The translations under genes were made by a program, and so were the position numbers. Shown piece by piece: positions 26,335-35,300 of a stretch of 44,195 nt of DNA. The DNA lies in NCBI GenBank assembly GCA_025358765.1, contig JANYIG010000069.1, positions 1-44,195 of the forward strand, written 5' to 3'. The notes beneath the pieces were generated by a model. The model was not told the origin of the DNA. It saw nothing but the letters and a program-made list of their open reading frames with translations, and did no database searches. Numbering within the stretch: the stretch's first letter is position 1; the number at the start of each line of letters is the position of its first letter. The stretch is from Candidatus Kapaibacterium sp. (GTDB lineage: Bacteria > Bacteroidota > Ignavibacteria > Kapaibacteriales > UBA4661).

Positions 26335-26376
26335 AAATTTCAGATTATAAATTTCAAATCGCAGATTGTGAATTTT
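26335..26376 (+). repeat. AAATTTC-type heptad array between the YfhO-like and PBP1A genes
   Basis: Six 7-bp units in register: AAATTTC, AGATTAT, AAATTTC, AAATCGC, AGATTGT and GAATTTT. The array fills the 29-bp gap and runs into the YfhO-like gene, supplying its last codons (NSQSAI) and its stop codon at 26354-26356. Confidence 0.65.
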
Positions 26377-28828
26377 TTGATGAACGTTTACCGACGCTCA
26401 TTACCATACACACAAGCATTGATGCGGCAATAGAGACAGCACTTACCCACGCACCAACACGGAACGATGCCGGTTCAAAACGAAACTCCACCGTGCTTTC
26501 GCCCGCAGGCACAATCACAGCGCGTTGGGCAAAGTTTGCTTGCAATATTTCTTGCACATTCCCGTTCACAAGCGCCTTCCAGCCCGGATACCACGTATCG
26601 GCAAGCACGAAATACCCTGCTTCTGCGGTTTGTACGTGAATCACTACGCGATTGTTTTCCGCAAGACCGATGCGAACGGTGTTTGTCACGGTATCGGCGA
26701 ACAAAATTTGCTGTGACGGCTCGTTATAGAGCAAGACAGAGTGTCCGTTGTAGGCATTGGTGTCTAACATGCGTGCATACTGTGCGTCCGGCGTTTTCAC
26801 CACTTCATAGCGATATGTCATGTAGGCACGGTCACGCCAATACGCATTTTGCCAAATATTCACCGCGCCAGAATCCACGAGCGTCAGAGCCGGATGCTCA
26901 AAACGAATGGCAGTGCTTGTAGCGAGATACTTCACGTTTGCCAATCCCACAAGCCTGAGTGAATGTGTGGTTGGGGGAATTTCAACTCCACCGCCCGAAC
27001 GACTGAGATTAGGCGGAAAAATACTTTCGTAGCCTTGCACCGAAGCGATGCCATACATATCGGTCATATTCGGCTGAAACAGGCGATAGGAAGCCGCATC
27101 CCAGACTGGCAATATACGAAAGTGCGTCGTATCTCGTTGCAAAAAGTTTGTTGCTTGCGTGGGCGGATAAAACGGATATTTGTCCACATCAACCAATGGC
27201 AGCCATAACCAAGCGCTGAAGAGCAATTGGAATGCGGTGAGTGCCGCCAATGATGCAACAAAAAGATGATGACGCAACCGCGTTCGGAATGCAAAAATCA
27301 TCAATGCTGCTCCAATACTTGCAATTGGAACAATCATCGTGGGCGCGAACAATGAATAATGCGCGAAAAATTTCGTCACTCTGCCTAACATCCAGACGCG
27401 GTTGCCTGCTGCAAGTTGCCCCTGCTCCATATTCCGCTCAATATACGTCCGAGCCATAGCAGTTATAGCCTCGTGTTTCACTGCAAACATAATATTGCCT
27501 ACGAGCAAGCCGCCGCAAAGCATGAGCATCCCCACAAGCGCATATTTGCGCCATTTGTCGAATGACTTGTCAAGCGATGTCTCGAAAGTATGAGCCGTAT
27601 TCTGGCGCAAAAGTTCATCCAACGCCACAGCCCCCACCACCGTTAGTCCCATGATATAGATCAAAAAACACCGATGATACAGAAACTTGTACGCTGGCGT
27701 AAACAGGGGAATCAGAATACCCAATACCATAAGCGCGATAAACGGTCTCACGTCAGCTTTATCCGCACGCGGCTTCCAGAGCGCCACAGCACCCCACAAG
27801 CCGAGCAAAAACGGCACAAATCCCATATATGCCGTAAAGTCGTTCATGGTTGCTTTGACAATTTTTGTAATATCGTAGCCACGCACACTACCGAGCAGTT
27901 CCGGAAAGGCAAACGATATGAGCAAAGGAACAGACATCAGCCCTCGCACAAGCGAATATTGGCGGTTCTCCTGCTGGTTTAGTCGAACGTTAAAATTGTG
28001 CAAGAATAATTCTATCGAAGGCAAGAACATCACCGCTGCCGCACAAAACGCAAGCAAAAAGATACCGCCCGCCAGAATCGTTGGGTGCAGCACTAATGTT
28101 TTTAATGACCGTTCTTCGCGTTTTTTCCCCTGCTCACTCCACCACGCCCGCGCAACCACAAGCACAGTGAGAATAATCACACAAATAGCATCAATTTGCA
28201 ACGAACCTGCCAAAAATGCCAATCCTAAAAACAATGCGCTTCCAATGGCGTAAGGTAAACGTTTTGTGTCGAAATATCGCCATAAAAGCCAGATACAATA
28301 CGGCATCCAACCGAGCGCACCGACTATCCATTGATGCTGCATCGTGGCAATAAACATGCTGTTGAGCATATATGCCATTGCAAACAGCCCACGCACGGCT
28401 TCGTTTCGCACAAAAACGCCCAAAAGCAGATACATCCCCACGCCGGCTATCAAGAGTTTTATGAGCATTTGCCAATGATATGCGGCGGGCATGTCGGCAA
28501 ACAGCAAAATCACGTTTGTTGGGTCGAAGTGTGTGAACGACGTTGAGGCGTAGTGCGGATGTCCACCAAAAAGGCTTGGATTCCACGATGCGATTTCGCC
28601 GCGTTTGAGATTTTCGCGCAGCCGCACTTTGTATGGATACACTTGTGCAATCACGTCCGTCAGAAAGTGGTTGTACACATCTACCGAATCGTGAGCGGCA
28701 GCGTAGGGTAGATTCATCGTGTGGAGTTGGTCGAGCGGCACAAACGTTTTGTTCAGCATCAGCACTGGTGCGAACAACAATATTAGCGGAACAACGAGGA
28801 AGACGAAAGGAAACAGATGTTTTTTCAT
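26354..28828 (-). CDS. YfhO-family multi-spanning membrane protein
   Basis: 824 residues. The start MKKHLFPFVFLVVPLILLFAPVLMLNKTFVPLDQLHTMNLPY is typical of the bacterial YfhO family. It is followed by an Arg/Lys loop with FGGHPHYASTSFTHFDPTN and about a dozen hydrophobic helices. The C-terminal soluble part (about 600-790) ends with GYFVLADTWYPGWKALVNG and PAGESTVEFRFEPASFRVG, and a last helix. Members resemble GT-C glycosyltransferases and may add sugars to lipids or cell-wall polymers; the substrate here is unknown. Placement upstream of PBP1A hints at envelope work. Its C-terminal residues and stop codon fall in the heptad repeat. Confidence 0.87.
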   Translation of the reverse strand: MKKHLFPFVFLVVPLILLFAPVLMLNKTFVPLDQLHTMNLPYAAAHDSVDVYNHFLTDVIAQVYPYKVRLRENLKRGEIASWNPSLFGGHPHYASTSFTHFDPTNVILLFADMPAAYHWQMLIKLLIAGVGMYLLLGVFVRNEAVRGLFAMAYMLNSMFIATMQHQWIVGALGWMPYCIWLLWRYFDTKRLPYAIGSALFLGLAFLAGSLQIDAICVIILTVLVVARAWWSEQGKKREERSLKTLVLHPTILAGGIFLLAFCAAAVMFLPSIELFLHNFNVRLNQQENRQYSLVRGLMSVPLLISFAFPELLGSVRGYDITKIVKATMNDFTAYMGFVPFLLGLWGAVALWKPRADKADVRPFIALMVLGILIPLFTPAYKFLYHRCFLIYIMGLTVVGAVALDELLRQNTAHTFETSLDKSFDKWRKYALVGMLMLCGGLLVGNIMFAVKHEAITAMARTYIERNMEQGQLAAGNRVWMLGRVTKFFAHYSLFAPTMIVPIASIGAALMIFAFRTRLRHHLFVASLAALTAFQLLFSAWLWLPLVDVDKYPFYPPTQATNFLQRDTTHFRILPVWDAASYRLFQPNMTDMYGIASVQGYESIFPPNLSRSGGGVEIPPTTHSLRLVGLANVKYLATSTAIRFEHPALTLVDSGAVNIWQNAYWRDRAYMTYRYEVVKTPDAQYARMLDTNAYNGHSVLLYNEPSQQILFADTVTNTVRIGLAENNRVVIHVQTAEAGYFVLADTWYPGWKALVNGNVQEILQANFAQRAVIVPAGESTVEFRFEPASFRVGAWVSAVSIAASMLVCMVMSVGKRSSKNSQSAI

Positions 28829-28857
28829 GAATGCTGAATTTGTCCAGAGTTTTTTTT

Positions 28858-28981
28858 GAGCGCAGAGGCTGACGGAAACCGTCAGGAGAACGCAGAGAAT
28901 CTAAGTTTCTATGGATGTTGCTAAAGCAAAAAATGGTTTCAAAACGCTCTCAATCTCTGCATTCTCCTGCCCTCTGCGCTT
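28858..28981. repeat. Inverted-repeat element with nested hairpin
   Basis: The left arm (28859-28899) has AGCGCAGAGG ... CAGGAGAACGCAGAGA. The right arm (28954-28981) is its reverse complement with one mismatch (TCTCTGCATTCTCCTG, then CCTCTGCGCTT). The left arm is interrupted by the perfect hairpin CTGACGG-AAA-CCGTCAG (28869-28885). About 54 bp separate the arms. It resembles the CTCTGCG/CGCAGAG intergenic repeats seen in several phyla. Confidence 0.7.
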
Positions 28982-29256
28982 ATATTCAATACAATGGCAG
29001 GCAAGTTTGAGAAGCAGTATGACAAGCGGTTGCAAAAATCCGAGTTTTCCTCGTGAATTCAAAATGAATTACACTTTGACAAAAGATGGCTTCAGAGTAC
29101 AAAATTTCCGCTGAAGTGAAGAAATTTCACTCTTGGCGTAAATTGCCCTTTGAGTGAATGTAATTTTTTTGTAATGTTGCGAGACTTCTAACGGCGCTGT
29201 ACCTTACCTATTTGTACCTTATTTCGCCTGATTGAATGTGACGTAGAAGACGTTCT

Positions 29257-29292
29257 GCGGTGCGCCAAGCGGTGCACCAAGCGGTGTACCAA
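29257..29292 (+). repeat. Three tandem 12-bp units with palindromic cores
   Basis: GCGGTGCGCCAA, GCGGTGCACCAA and GCGGTGTACCAA follow without gaps 82 bp before the fadL-like ATG. The central GGTGCACC and GGTGTACC cores are perfect 8-bp palindromes and GGTGCGCC is a near one. They could be operator sites or a simple expansion. Confidence 0.7.
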
Positions 29293-29361
29293 TCTGCTTC
29301 GAGGTATGCCCCGCATGACGACAATTTCTACAAGTTCCCTTCTTTTTCATCCCATATTCTC

Positions 29362-29368
29362 GGAGGAG
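29362..29368 (+). promoter_or_regulatory. Shine-Dalgarno site of the fadL-like gene
   Basis: GGAGGAG lies 6 bases before the ATG at 29375. It is the strongest such site in the window and decides this start over the upstream in-frame codon at 29306. Confidence 0.75.
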
Positions 29369-29374
29369 TTTTTT

Positions 29375-30688
29375 ATGAAGCGTTTTGCTCTTCTACTATG
29401 TCTTTGTCTCTTGTTGTCGCCATTAGCGGCACGTTCCGGCGGTTTCCAGCTCAACGACCACAATGCTCGTGCCGTGGCAATGAGTTTTGCTGTGGTCAGC
29501 GAAGGGGTTGATGCAAGTACAATTTTCTACAATCCTGCAGGCATGAGTTTTTTGCGTGAGGGGTTAAACATAAGCCTTGGCACGACACTGATTGCACCCA
29601 GTGCAAAATTTACCGGCCCGACGAACCTTAATCGGTTCAATACGACCAACATGGTGAATAATACCTTTATTCTTCCACAATTTTTTGCCGCCTACAAAAT
29701 AGGTGATTTGTCTATCGGATTTGGCTTGTTTGTGCCGTTTGGTGCGGGTACGGAATGGGATCCAAACTGGGCTGGGCGGAATTTAAATGTTCGCATTAAC
29801 CTCCAAAACATCACGCTGAATCCCGTGATTGCGTATTCATTGATGGATAAAAAACTTTCGCTTGCCGTTGGTTTTACTTACACACTTGGTACTGCCGAGC
29901 TTCGCCAGCGTGTTGTGAATTTTTCTCCTGAGCCATTCTTAAACCTCAAAGGTACGGGCAATACCCCCTCATTCAACTTTGGTGCGGTCTATGAAGTAAA
30001 CAAACAGGTTAAAATTGGACTTTCCTATCGCCACAATATCAAAGTGGAGTACAAAGGCGATGCAACATTTAGCCTTGATGCCGCAAACACACAGCCACTA
30101 ACCGGTGGTTTGAATTACCTTTTTGTTAACGGTCCAGGCAGCACGACCCTGAATCTGCCGTTCGATGCACGGCTTGGCGTTTCGTACAAACCGAACGAAA
30201 ACCTTTTGCTCGAATTTGGTGTAGATTTGACGGGATGGTCTTCGTACGACACACTCAAAGTAAATTTCGACAAAGCACCGGGTAATCCTGCTGTCGCAGG
30301 CTCAGTTGCCAGTGTTCGGAATTACAAAACTACGCCAAACTTCCGCGTTGGAGCAGAAATTGGTGCATCGGAGTCGCTCAAATTGCGTTTTGGCGCGTAT
30401 TACGACCCCGCTCCGGTGGATGCTCAATACACGAACCCAACGCTGCCCGACGCAAATCGTCTTGGGTTGTCCGCAGGATTTGGTTTCAAACTCTCGAACA
30501 ACATTTCGATTGACGTAGGATATTTGTTTGTCTATGGCTTTCAGCGTACTGTTACGAACACAACAGCCGCAGAAAAGATTGCCAACGGTGAAGACCCGAA
30601 GATAGCGGCTCAGACAGCCTTTAATTTTAATGGCATCTACAACGCATGGGCAAATGTGGCAAGCGTTTCGGTGAATTTTGCATTCTAA
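29375..30688 (+). CDS. FadL/OmpP1/TodX-family outer-membrane transporter
   Basis: 437 residues. The signal peptide is MKRFALLLCLCLLLSPLAARS. The mature N-terminus GGFQLNDHNARAVAMSFAVVSEGVDASTIFYNPAGMSFL is the hatch signature of FadL-type channels, which plug a 14-strand barrel and pass long-chain fatty acids or aromatics. Later strands (GAGTEWDPNWAGR, SLAVGFTYTLGTAEL, ISIDVGYLFVYGFQRTV) and the terminal ASVSVNFAF with final Phe fit an outer-membrane barrel. A strong ribosome site precedes it. The lipoprotein SGNH hydrolase gene follows after about 25 bp, suggesting a lipid-scavenging pair. Confidence 0.9.
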   Translation: MKRFALLLCLCLLLSPLAARSGGFQLNDHNARAVAMSFAVVSEGVDASTIFYNPAGMSFLREGLNISLGTTLIAPSAKFTGPTNLNRFNTTNMVNNTFILPQFFAAYKIGDLSIGFGLFVPFGAGTEWDPNWAGRNLNVRINLQNITLNPVIAYSLMDKKLSLAVGFTYTLGTAELRQRVVNFSPEPFLNLKGTGNTPSFNFGAVYEVNKQVKIGLSYRHNIKVEYKGDATFSLDAANTQPLTGGLNYLFVNGPGSTTLNLPFDARLGVSYKPNENLLLEFGVDLTGWSSYDTLKVNFDKAPGNPAVAGSVASVRNYKTTPNFRVGAEIGASESLKLRFGAYYDPAPVDAQYTNPTLPDANRLGLSAGFGFKLSNNISIDVGYLFVYGFQRTVTNTTAAEKIANGEDPKIAAQTAFNFNGIYNAWANVASVSVNFAF

Positions 30689-30713
30689 CCTAAAAATTTC
30701 CACTTTTAATTTT

Positions 30714-32258
30714 ATGACCATTATGAACACATTTTTCACATCTCTAAAACGAGGCACAGTGCTTGCATCCGTCGTGGGTGCAGCGCTTATAGGCTTCACT
30801 GCTTGTAGTCCGAGCCTCTCGCCGCAACCCGGCACAGGTATTAAAGGCACTCTTGTGGCTGACGGAACAACCATTACCTACGTTGCACTTGGAAACAGCC
30901 TTACAGGCGGCTACCAGTCGGGCGCTGTGGTCGCAAACGAAACACAGTATGCGTATCCGGTGCAAATTGCCAAACAATTAGGTCTCACAGATTTCCAATA
31001 CCCACAATATCCTACAGATGGTGGTATTGGTGGGCGCTTGAGCATTAAAGAATTTTCGGCAACGGGCGCACCAACCTTGATTTCTACATCGCTTGGTTCC
31101 GCGCCATCGAACGCTTCGCTTTCCCGTCCGTACAACAATCTCGGCATTCCGGGTGCTCTGTTGCGCGACATGAACCCGCAAACCACAGACCTAACCTACG
31201 CGCTCTATCAAGCACGATGGGTAACAACCAATGGACTCTACAACCCGTTTTTCTCGGCAGTTTTACGCGGCAACCCCGCACAAGGCTTCCCGCTTGGCAG
31301 AACGGCTGTGGAGCAAGCAGCAAAACTCAATCCAAACCTCGTTTCGCTCTGGATTGGCAACAACGATGTGTTGGGTTATGCAAGTAGTGGCGGCGCGAGT
31401 GGCACGAACTTCGAGGCTGGCTACGGCTCTGTTGCAGGTGTCGGTCCGGCACCAACCGAAGTAGCAGTGTTCACACGCCAATACAATGCGTTGTTGGACA
31501 GTTGCGTAAAAAAAATGCCTACTGCGAAATTCATCGTGGGCAATATTCCTGACGTTCTTGCCGCGCCGTATTTCACGACAGCGGGACCACAAATCCGTGC
31601 CGGACTTGTGGCAATACTCAACAACAGTGCCGTTGTTCCGGCAGCGCTGGCAGGGATTATCAAACAAGTATTTCCAAATTTCCCGAACGGTTTGGTTGTG
31701 GCGAGTTCGGCATCACCGGGCGGCTTTAAGCAAATTACGGATGGAGATTTGTTTGTGTTGACCGCAGCAACTGGCGTAACAAACTATGCAACATCCTTGA
31801 TTGGTCTTGTTGGCGCTAACGCAGCTGCCATCAGCGCTAATCCTGCACAAGCGCCACAATTGATTCAGCAGCTTCTTATCAAAAATCCAATGCCGAACGG
31901 CTTGGTATTAGACGAAGCGGAGCAAACAGTTGTTCGTAACGCCGTTACCGCTTACAACACAGCCATTGGCGCGGCTATTGCAAAATATAGCACAAACAAT
32001 CAAGCCGTGCTGTTCGATGCAAATAAGTTGGTAGGAGATATTCAAAAAACTGGCTATCCGGTGGTTGGTTCGTTGGTGTTAGGTTTCAGCTACATCTCCG
32101 GTGGCTTCTTCAGTCTTGACGGTGTTCACCCGTCGTCGCGCGGCTACGGGGCTGTTGCGAACGAGATGATCAAAGTTCTTAATAGCAAATATACGGCTGA
32201 TATTCCGCTCTTGGAAATTCAGCAGATTCCGGCATTGCCCGTAGGTACGGTGCAATAA
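30714..32258 (+). CDS. SGNH/GDSL-type hydrolase, predicted outer-membrane lipoprotein
   Basis: About 514 residues from the ATG at 30714; the ATG at 30723 is an alternative. The signal peptide ends in a lipobox-like GFTAC with Cys followed by SPS. SGNH blocks: YVALGNSLTGGYQSG (block I, catalytic Ser in GNS), SLWIGNNDVLGYA (block III, GNND) and FSLDGVHPSSRGYGAVA (block V, catalytic Asp and His). This is an esterase or lipase acting at the cell surface or in the periplasm. The usual SGNH core of about 200 residues is enlarged here by long inserts between blocks III and V. With the preceding FadL-like gene it could free and import fatty acids. Confidence 0.86.
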   Translation: MTIMNTFFTSLKRGTVLASVVGAALIGFTACSPSLSPQPGTGIKGTLVADGTTITYVALGNSLTGGYQSGAVVANETQYAYPVQIAKQLGLTDFQYPQYPTDGGIGGRLSIKEFSATGAPTLISTSLGSAPSNASLSRPYNNLGIPGALLRDMNPQTTDLTYALYQARWVTTNGLYNPFFSAVLRGNPAQGFPLGRTAVEQAAKLNPNLVSLWIGNNDVLGYASSGGASGTNFEAGYGSVAGVGPAPTEVAVFTRQYNALLDSCVKKMPTAKFIVGNIPDVLAAPYFTTAGPQIRAGLVAILNNSAVVPAALAGIIKQVFPNFPNGLVVASSASPGGFKQITDGDLFVLTAATGVTNYATSLIGLVGANAAAISANPAQAPQLIQQLLIKNPMPNGLVLDEAEQTVVRNAVTAYNTAIGAAIAKYSTNNQAVLFDANKLVGDIQKTGYPVVGSLVLGFSYISGGFFSLDGVHPSSRGYGAVANEMIKVLNSKYTADIPLLEIQQIPALPVGTVQ

Positions 32259-32281
32259 GCCTTACTGAATAGATAAACGTT

Positions 32282-32328
32282 AAACGGCGCATAAGAACTG
32301 GTTCTCCAGTATCTATGCGCCGTTTTTT
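32282..32328 (+). terminator. Strong intrinsic terminator after the SGNH gene
   Basis: AAACGGCGCATA (32282-32293) pairs perfectly with TATGCGCCGTTT (32314-32325), a 12-bp stem with a 20-base loop, followed by more T. On the other strand the stem ends in AAA/TTTA, so it may also stop dnaE transcription arriving from the right. Confidence 0.9.
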
Positions 32329-32390
32329 ATTTGCTTTCGTACACTATGATGAACGTTGACCAAAAAATGTCAGGTATTAGACCGATAAAA

Positions 32391-35300
32391 TCAGCCTTCC
32401 ATCACGAAACGAACATTTTTCTGCCCAAAGATTTTGATGAGTTCTTCCGTCACGGCATCATTTGGTTCAACCTTGATTTTCTGCGCTATGTAGCGTTTTT
32501 GAAGCTGTTGATGTTCATCAAACACGCTGAACCGTAGCTCTTTTGTGCCTTTGGCTGCGACAATGATTTGATGCGCCTTTTGGATGTCATTCGGTTTTGC
32601 CTTATCCCGTTGAACACTAATGTGCAAGCCCTTTGCGAAACGTTTTGGTGTGTCTTCAATCGGAATAACCTCGTCCACCGTAATTTTGACGGAATCGCTG
32701 CCATCAATTTTTGCTTTGCCAACAATCATCACAATAGTATCCTCCACAAGTTTGTCGCGGAACCGCGCAAATGCGTCGCTCCAGAACAAACACTCTGCCT
32801 TACCCGTAAAATCTTCGATGCCCACAAACGCTATCATATTTTCTTTTTTGTCGAGCTTCGTGCGAATACCCGTTATGATGGCGCACACACGCACCTGCTG
32901 CTGACTGTCTATCAGCTTACTTTCTTTATTGCCAAGCTGGAGGTTTGCGAATGCTGTGTGTGGGCGGTAGCGCTCAAGCGGATGCCCACTGACGTAGAAG
33001 TTCAGATATTCTTTTTCTCGTTTTAAGCGCTCGAAGTAGCTCCACTGCGCTGCCGTTGGTAACTTTGGCTCCATGACTGCCATTGCCGCTTCGCTGCCGC
33101 CAAACAAACTATCCATCGAAACATCTTGCGTTTGCGACTGTGCATTCGCGTATTTCAGCGCGTCGTCAATCGCGGCAAACAACTGCGAACGATGCCCAAT
33201 ATCCAACGAATCAAATGCGCCAGAACACACTAAGGCTTCAAGTGCACGACGGTTCACGGATTTCGTATCCACGCGGACGGCAAAGTCGAAAAACGATGAG
33301 AATGCTTTTTCATTCCGTGCACGAACAATGTTTGCCACCGCACCCTCGCCCACGTTCTTGATGGCAGCAAGACCAAAGCGGATGCGCCGTGAAGAATGGT
33401 CATTCGTTGCTTGGTCATTGGTCATTGGTGAAGACGCTTCCGCCGAATGACCAATGACCAATGACTGCTGACCGATAGCGGCAAACGAAGACAGCGACTC
33501 GTTCACATCCGGCGGCAACACTTCAATCCCGAAATACTTGCATTCATCTATAAGCAACACGATTTTATCTTGATTACTCAATTCCGCCGTCATGTTCGCT
33601 GCAAGAAATTCAGCGGGGTAATGCGCCTTGAGCCATGCAGTCTGGAACGCCAAATACGAATACGCCAGCGCATGTGATTTGTTAAAACCGTAGGAGGCAA
33701 ATTTCAAAATCAAATCGAAAATCTCACCCGCCAACTTTTTGTCGAGTTTGTTGTTGAGCGCCCCTTCGATAAAAAGTTCCTTTTGCTCTTCCATGAGTGT
33801 TGCGTCCTTCTTACCCATTGCACGGCGCATAATATCTGCCTGCGCGAGCGAAAACCCTGCAATGTCGCGTACAAGCTGCATCACCTGTTCTTGATACACG
33901 ATGATGCCATAAGTGGCTTTCAGAGCGGGTTCCATCAACGAATGCAAGGATGTAATCTCGGATTTACCTTGTTTGCGGGCGCAAAACTCCGGAATATTAT
34001 CCATTGGACCCGGACGATAAAGGGCGTTCATAGCCGTCAAATCCTCAAGGCTCGTGGGTTTGAGTAGCTTCAGATACTTTTGCATTGGTTCGGATTCAAA
34101 CTGAAACACGGCTATTGTTTTGCCCGCGCCTAACATATCATAGGTTTTTTTGTCGTACAAATCCAACGCATCTACGTCAATCTTTACGCCGTGATTTCGT
34201 TCAATCATTGCCACCGTATTGTCTATGATGGAAAGCGTACGTAGCCCCAAAAAGTCCATTTTCAGCAGCCCCGCGTCTTCCAAATCTTTCATGTTGTATT
34301 GCGTGGCAAGTGTGGCATCTTGCTTGAACAACGGCACAAAATTCGCAATATCACCCGGTGCAATCACCACGCCCGCCGCATGAATAGACGTATTCCGCGC
34401 GAACCCCTCCAGCACCAACGCATATTCGACGAGTTGCTGAATCTTCGGGTCGTCCGATTCTTTCACCCAGCGTAATTCCGGTAGCTCTAATGCTTCTTTA
34501 AGCGGCGTGACTTTGCCAAGGACGGTCGGAATAGGTTTGGTGATCGTATCCACTAACGAAAGCGGAATCCCCAGCACCCGCGCCACGTCTTTGATAACGG
34601 CTTTTGTGGAAAGCGTTCCAAACGTAACAATCTGCGCGACAGAGTTTTCGCCATATTTATCGCGGACGTACTGAATCACTTCTTCGCGGCGTTCGTCGTT
34701 AAAATCCACGTCAATATCGGGCATAGACACGCGGTCAGGATTCAAAAAACGCTCAAAGAGCAGGTCGTATTTAAGCGGATCAACGTTGGTGATGCCAAGT
34801 GCAAAAGCAACAAGCGAACCAGCAGCAGAGCCGCGTCCAGGACCAACGCTGATGCCCATTTCCCGCGCCGCATTGATAAAATCTTGCACAATCAAAAAAT
34901 AACCCGCAAAACCCATGTTCTTGATAACGCCAAGCTCAAATTCCGTCCGCTCCCGCACTTCCGGCGACGGCTCGCCCCCATAGCGCTTCGTAATGCCGTC
35001 ATAGGTCAATTCCTCCATGTACTCGTTCAAGGTTGTCGCTTCGGAGGTGCTTGGAATCGGGAATTCCGGCATATGGAGGTCGCTATTCAAGGTAAAATCG
35101 CATTTTTCGGCAATTTCGAGCGTGTGTTCAATCGCGCCCTCATATTCGCCTAACAATTCCACCATTTGCTCGGACGTTTTGAAGTAATATTCTGGTGTTC
35201 CATAACGCAGATTCCGCACCACGTCGAAGGTTCCACCTGTTGCCTGCGTTGCTTCCTTGATGTGCAGATGGACGTTATGCGAAACCGCATGTTCGGGCTT

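Larger units (their letters stand above)
28829..29374. other. 546-bp intergenic region between divergent genes
   Basis: The region holds no convincing ORF. It contains the inverted-repeat element at 28858-28981, a small hairpin AGTGAA/TTCACT at 29115-29131, three 12-bp repeats at 29257-29292, and the ribosome site of the fadL-like gene at 29362. The promoters of both divergent genes must lie here, but I could not assign boxes with confidence. Confidence 0.6.

Noticed and set aside
28911-29114. Small plus-strand ORF of 67 codons in the intergenic region
   Set aside because: It runs through the inverted repeat and shows no recognisable domain or ribosome site.
29257-29292. 12-bp repeats considered as a CRISPR array
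   Set aside because: Units are contiguous, too short, and have no spacers; no cas gene is present.
32331-32537. Plus-strand ORF of 68 codons after the terminator
   Set aside because: Most of it is antisense to the 3' end of dnaE and it has no motif.
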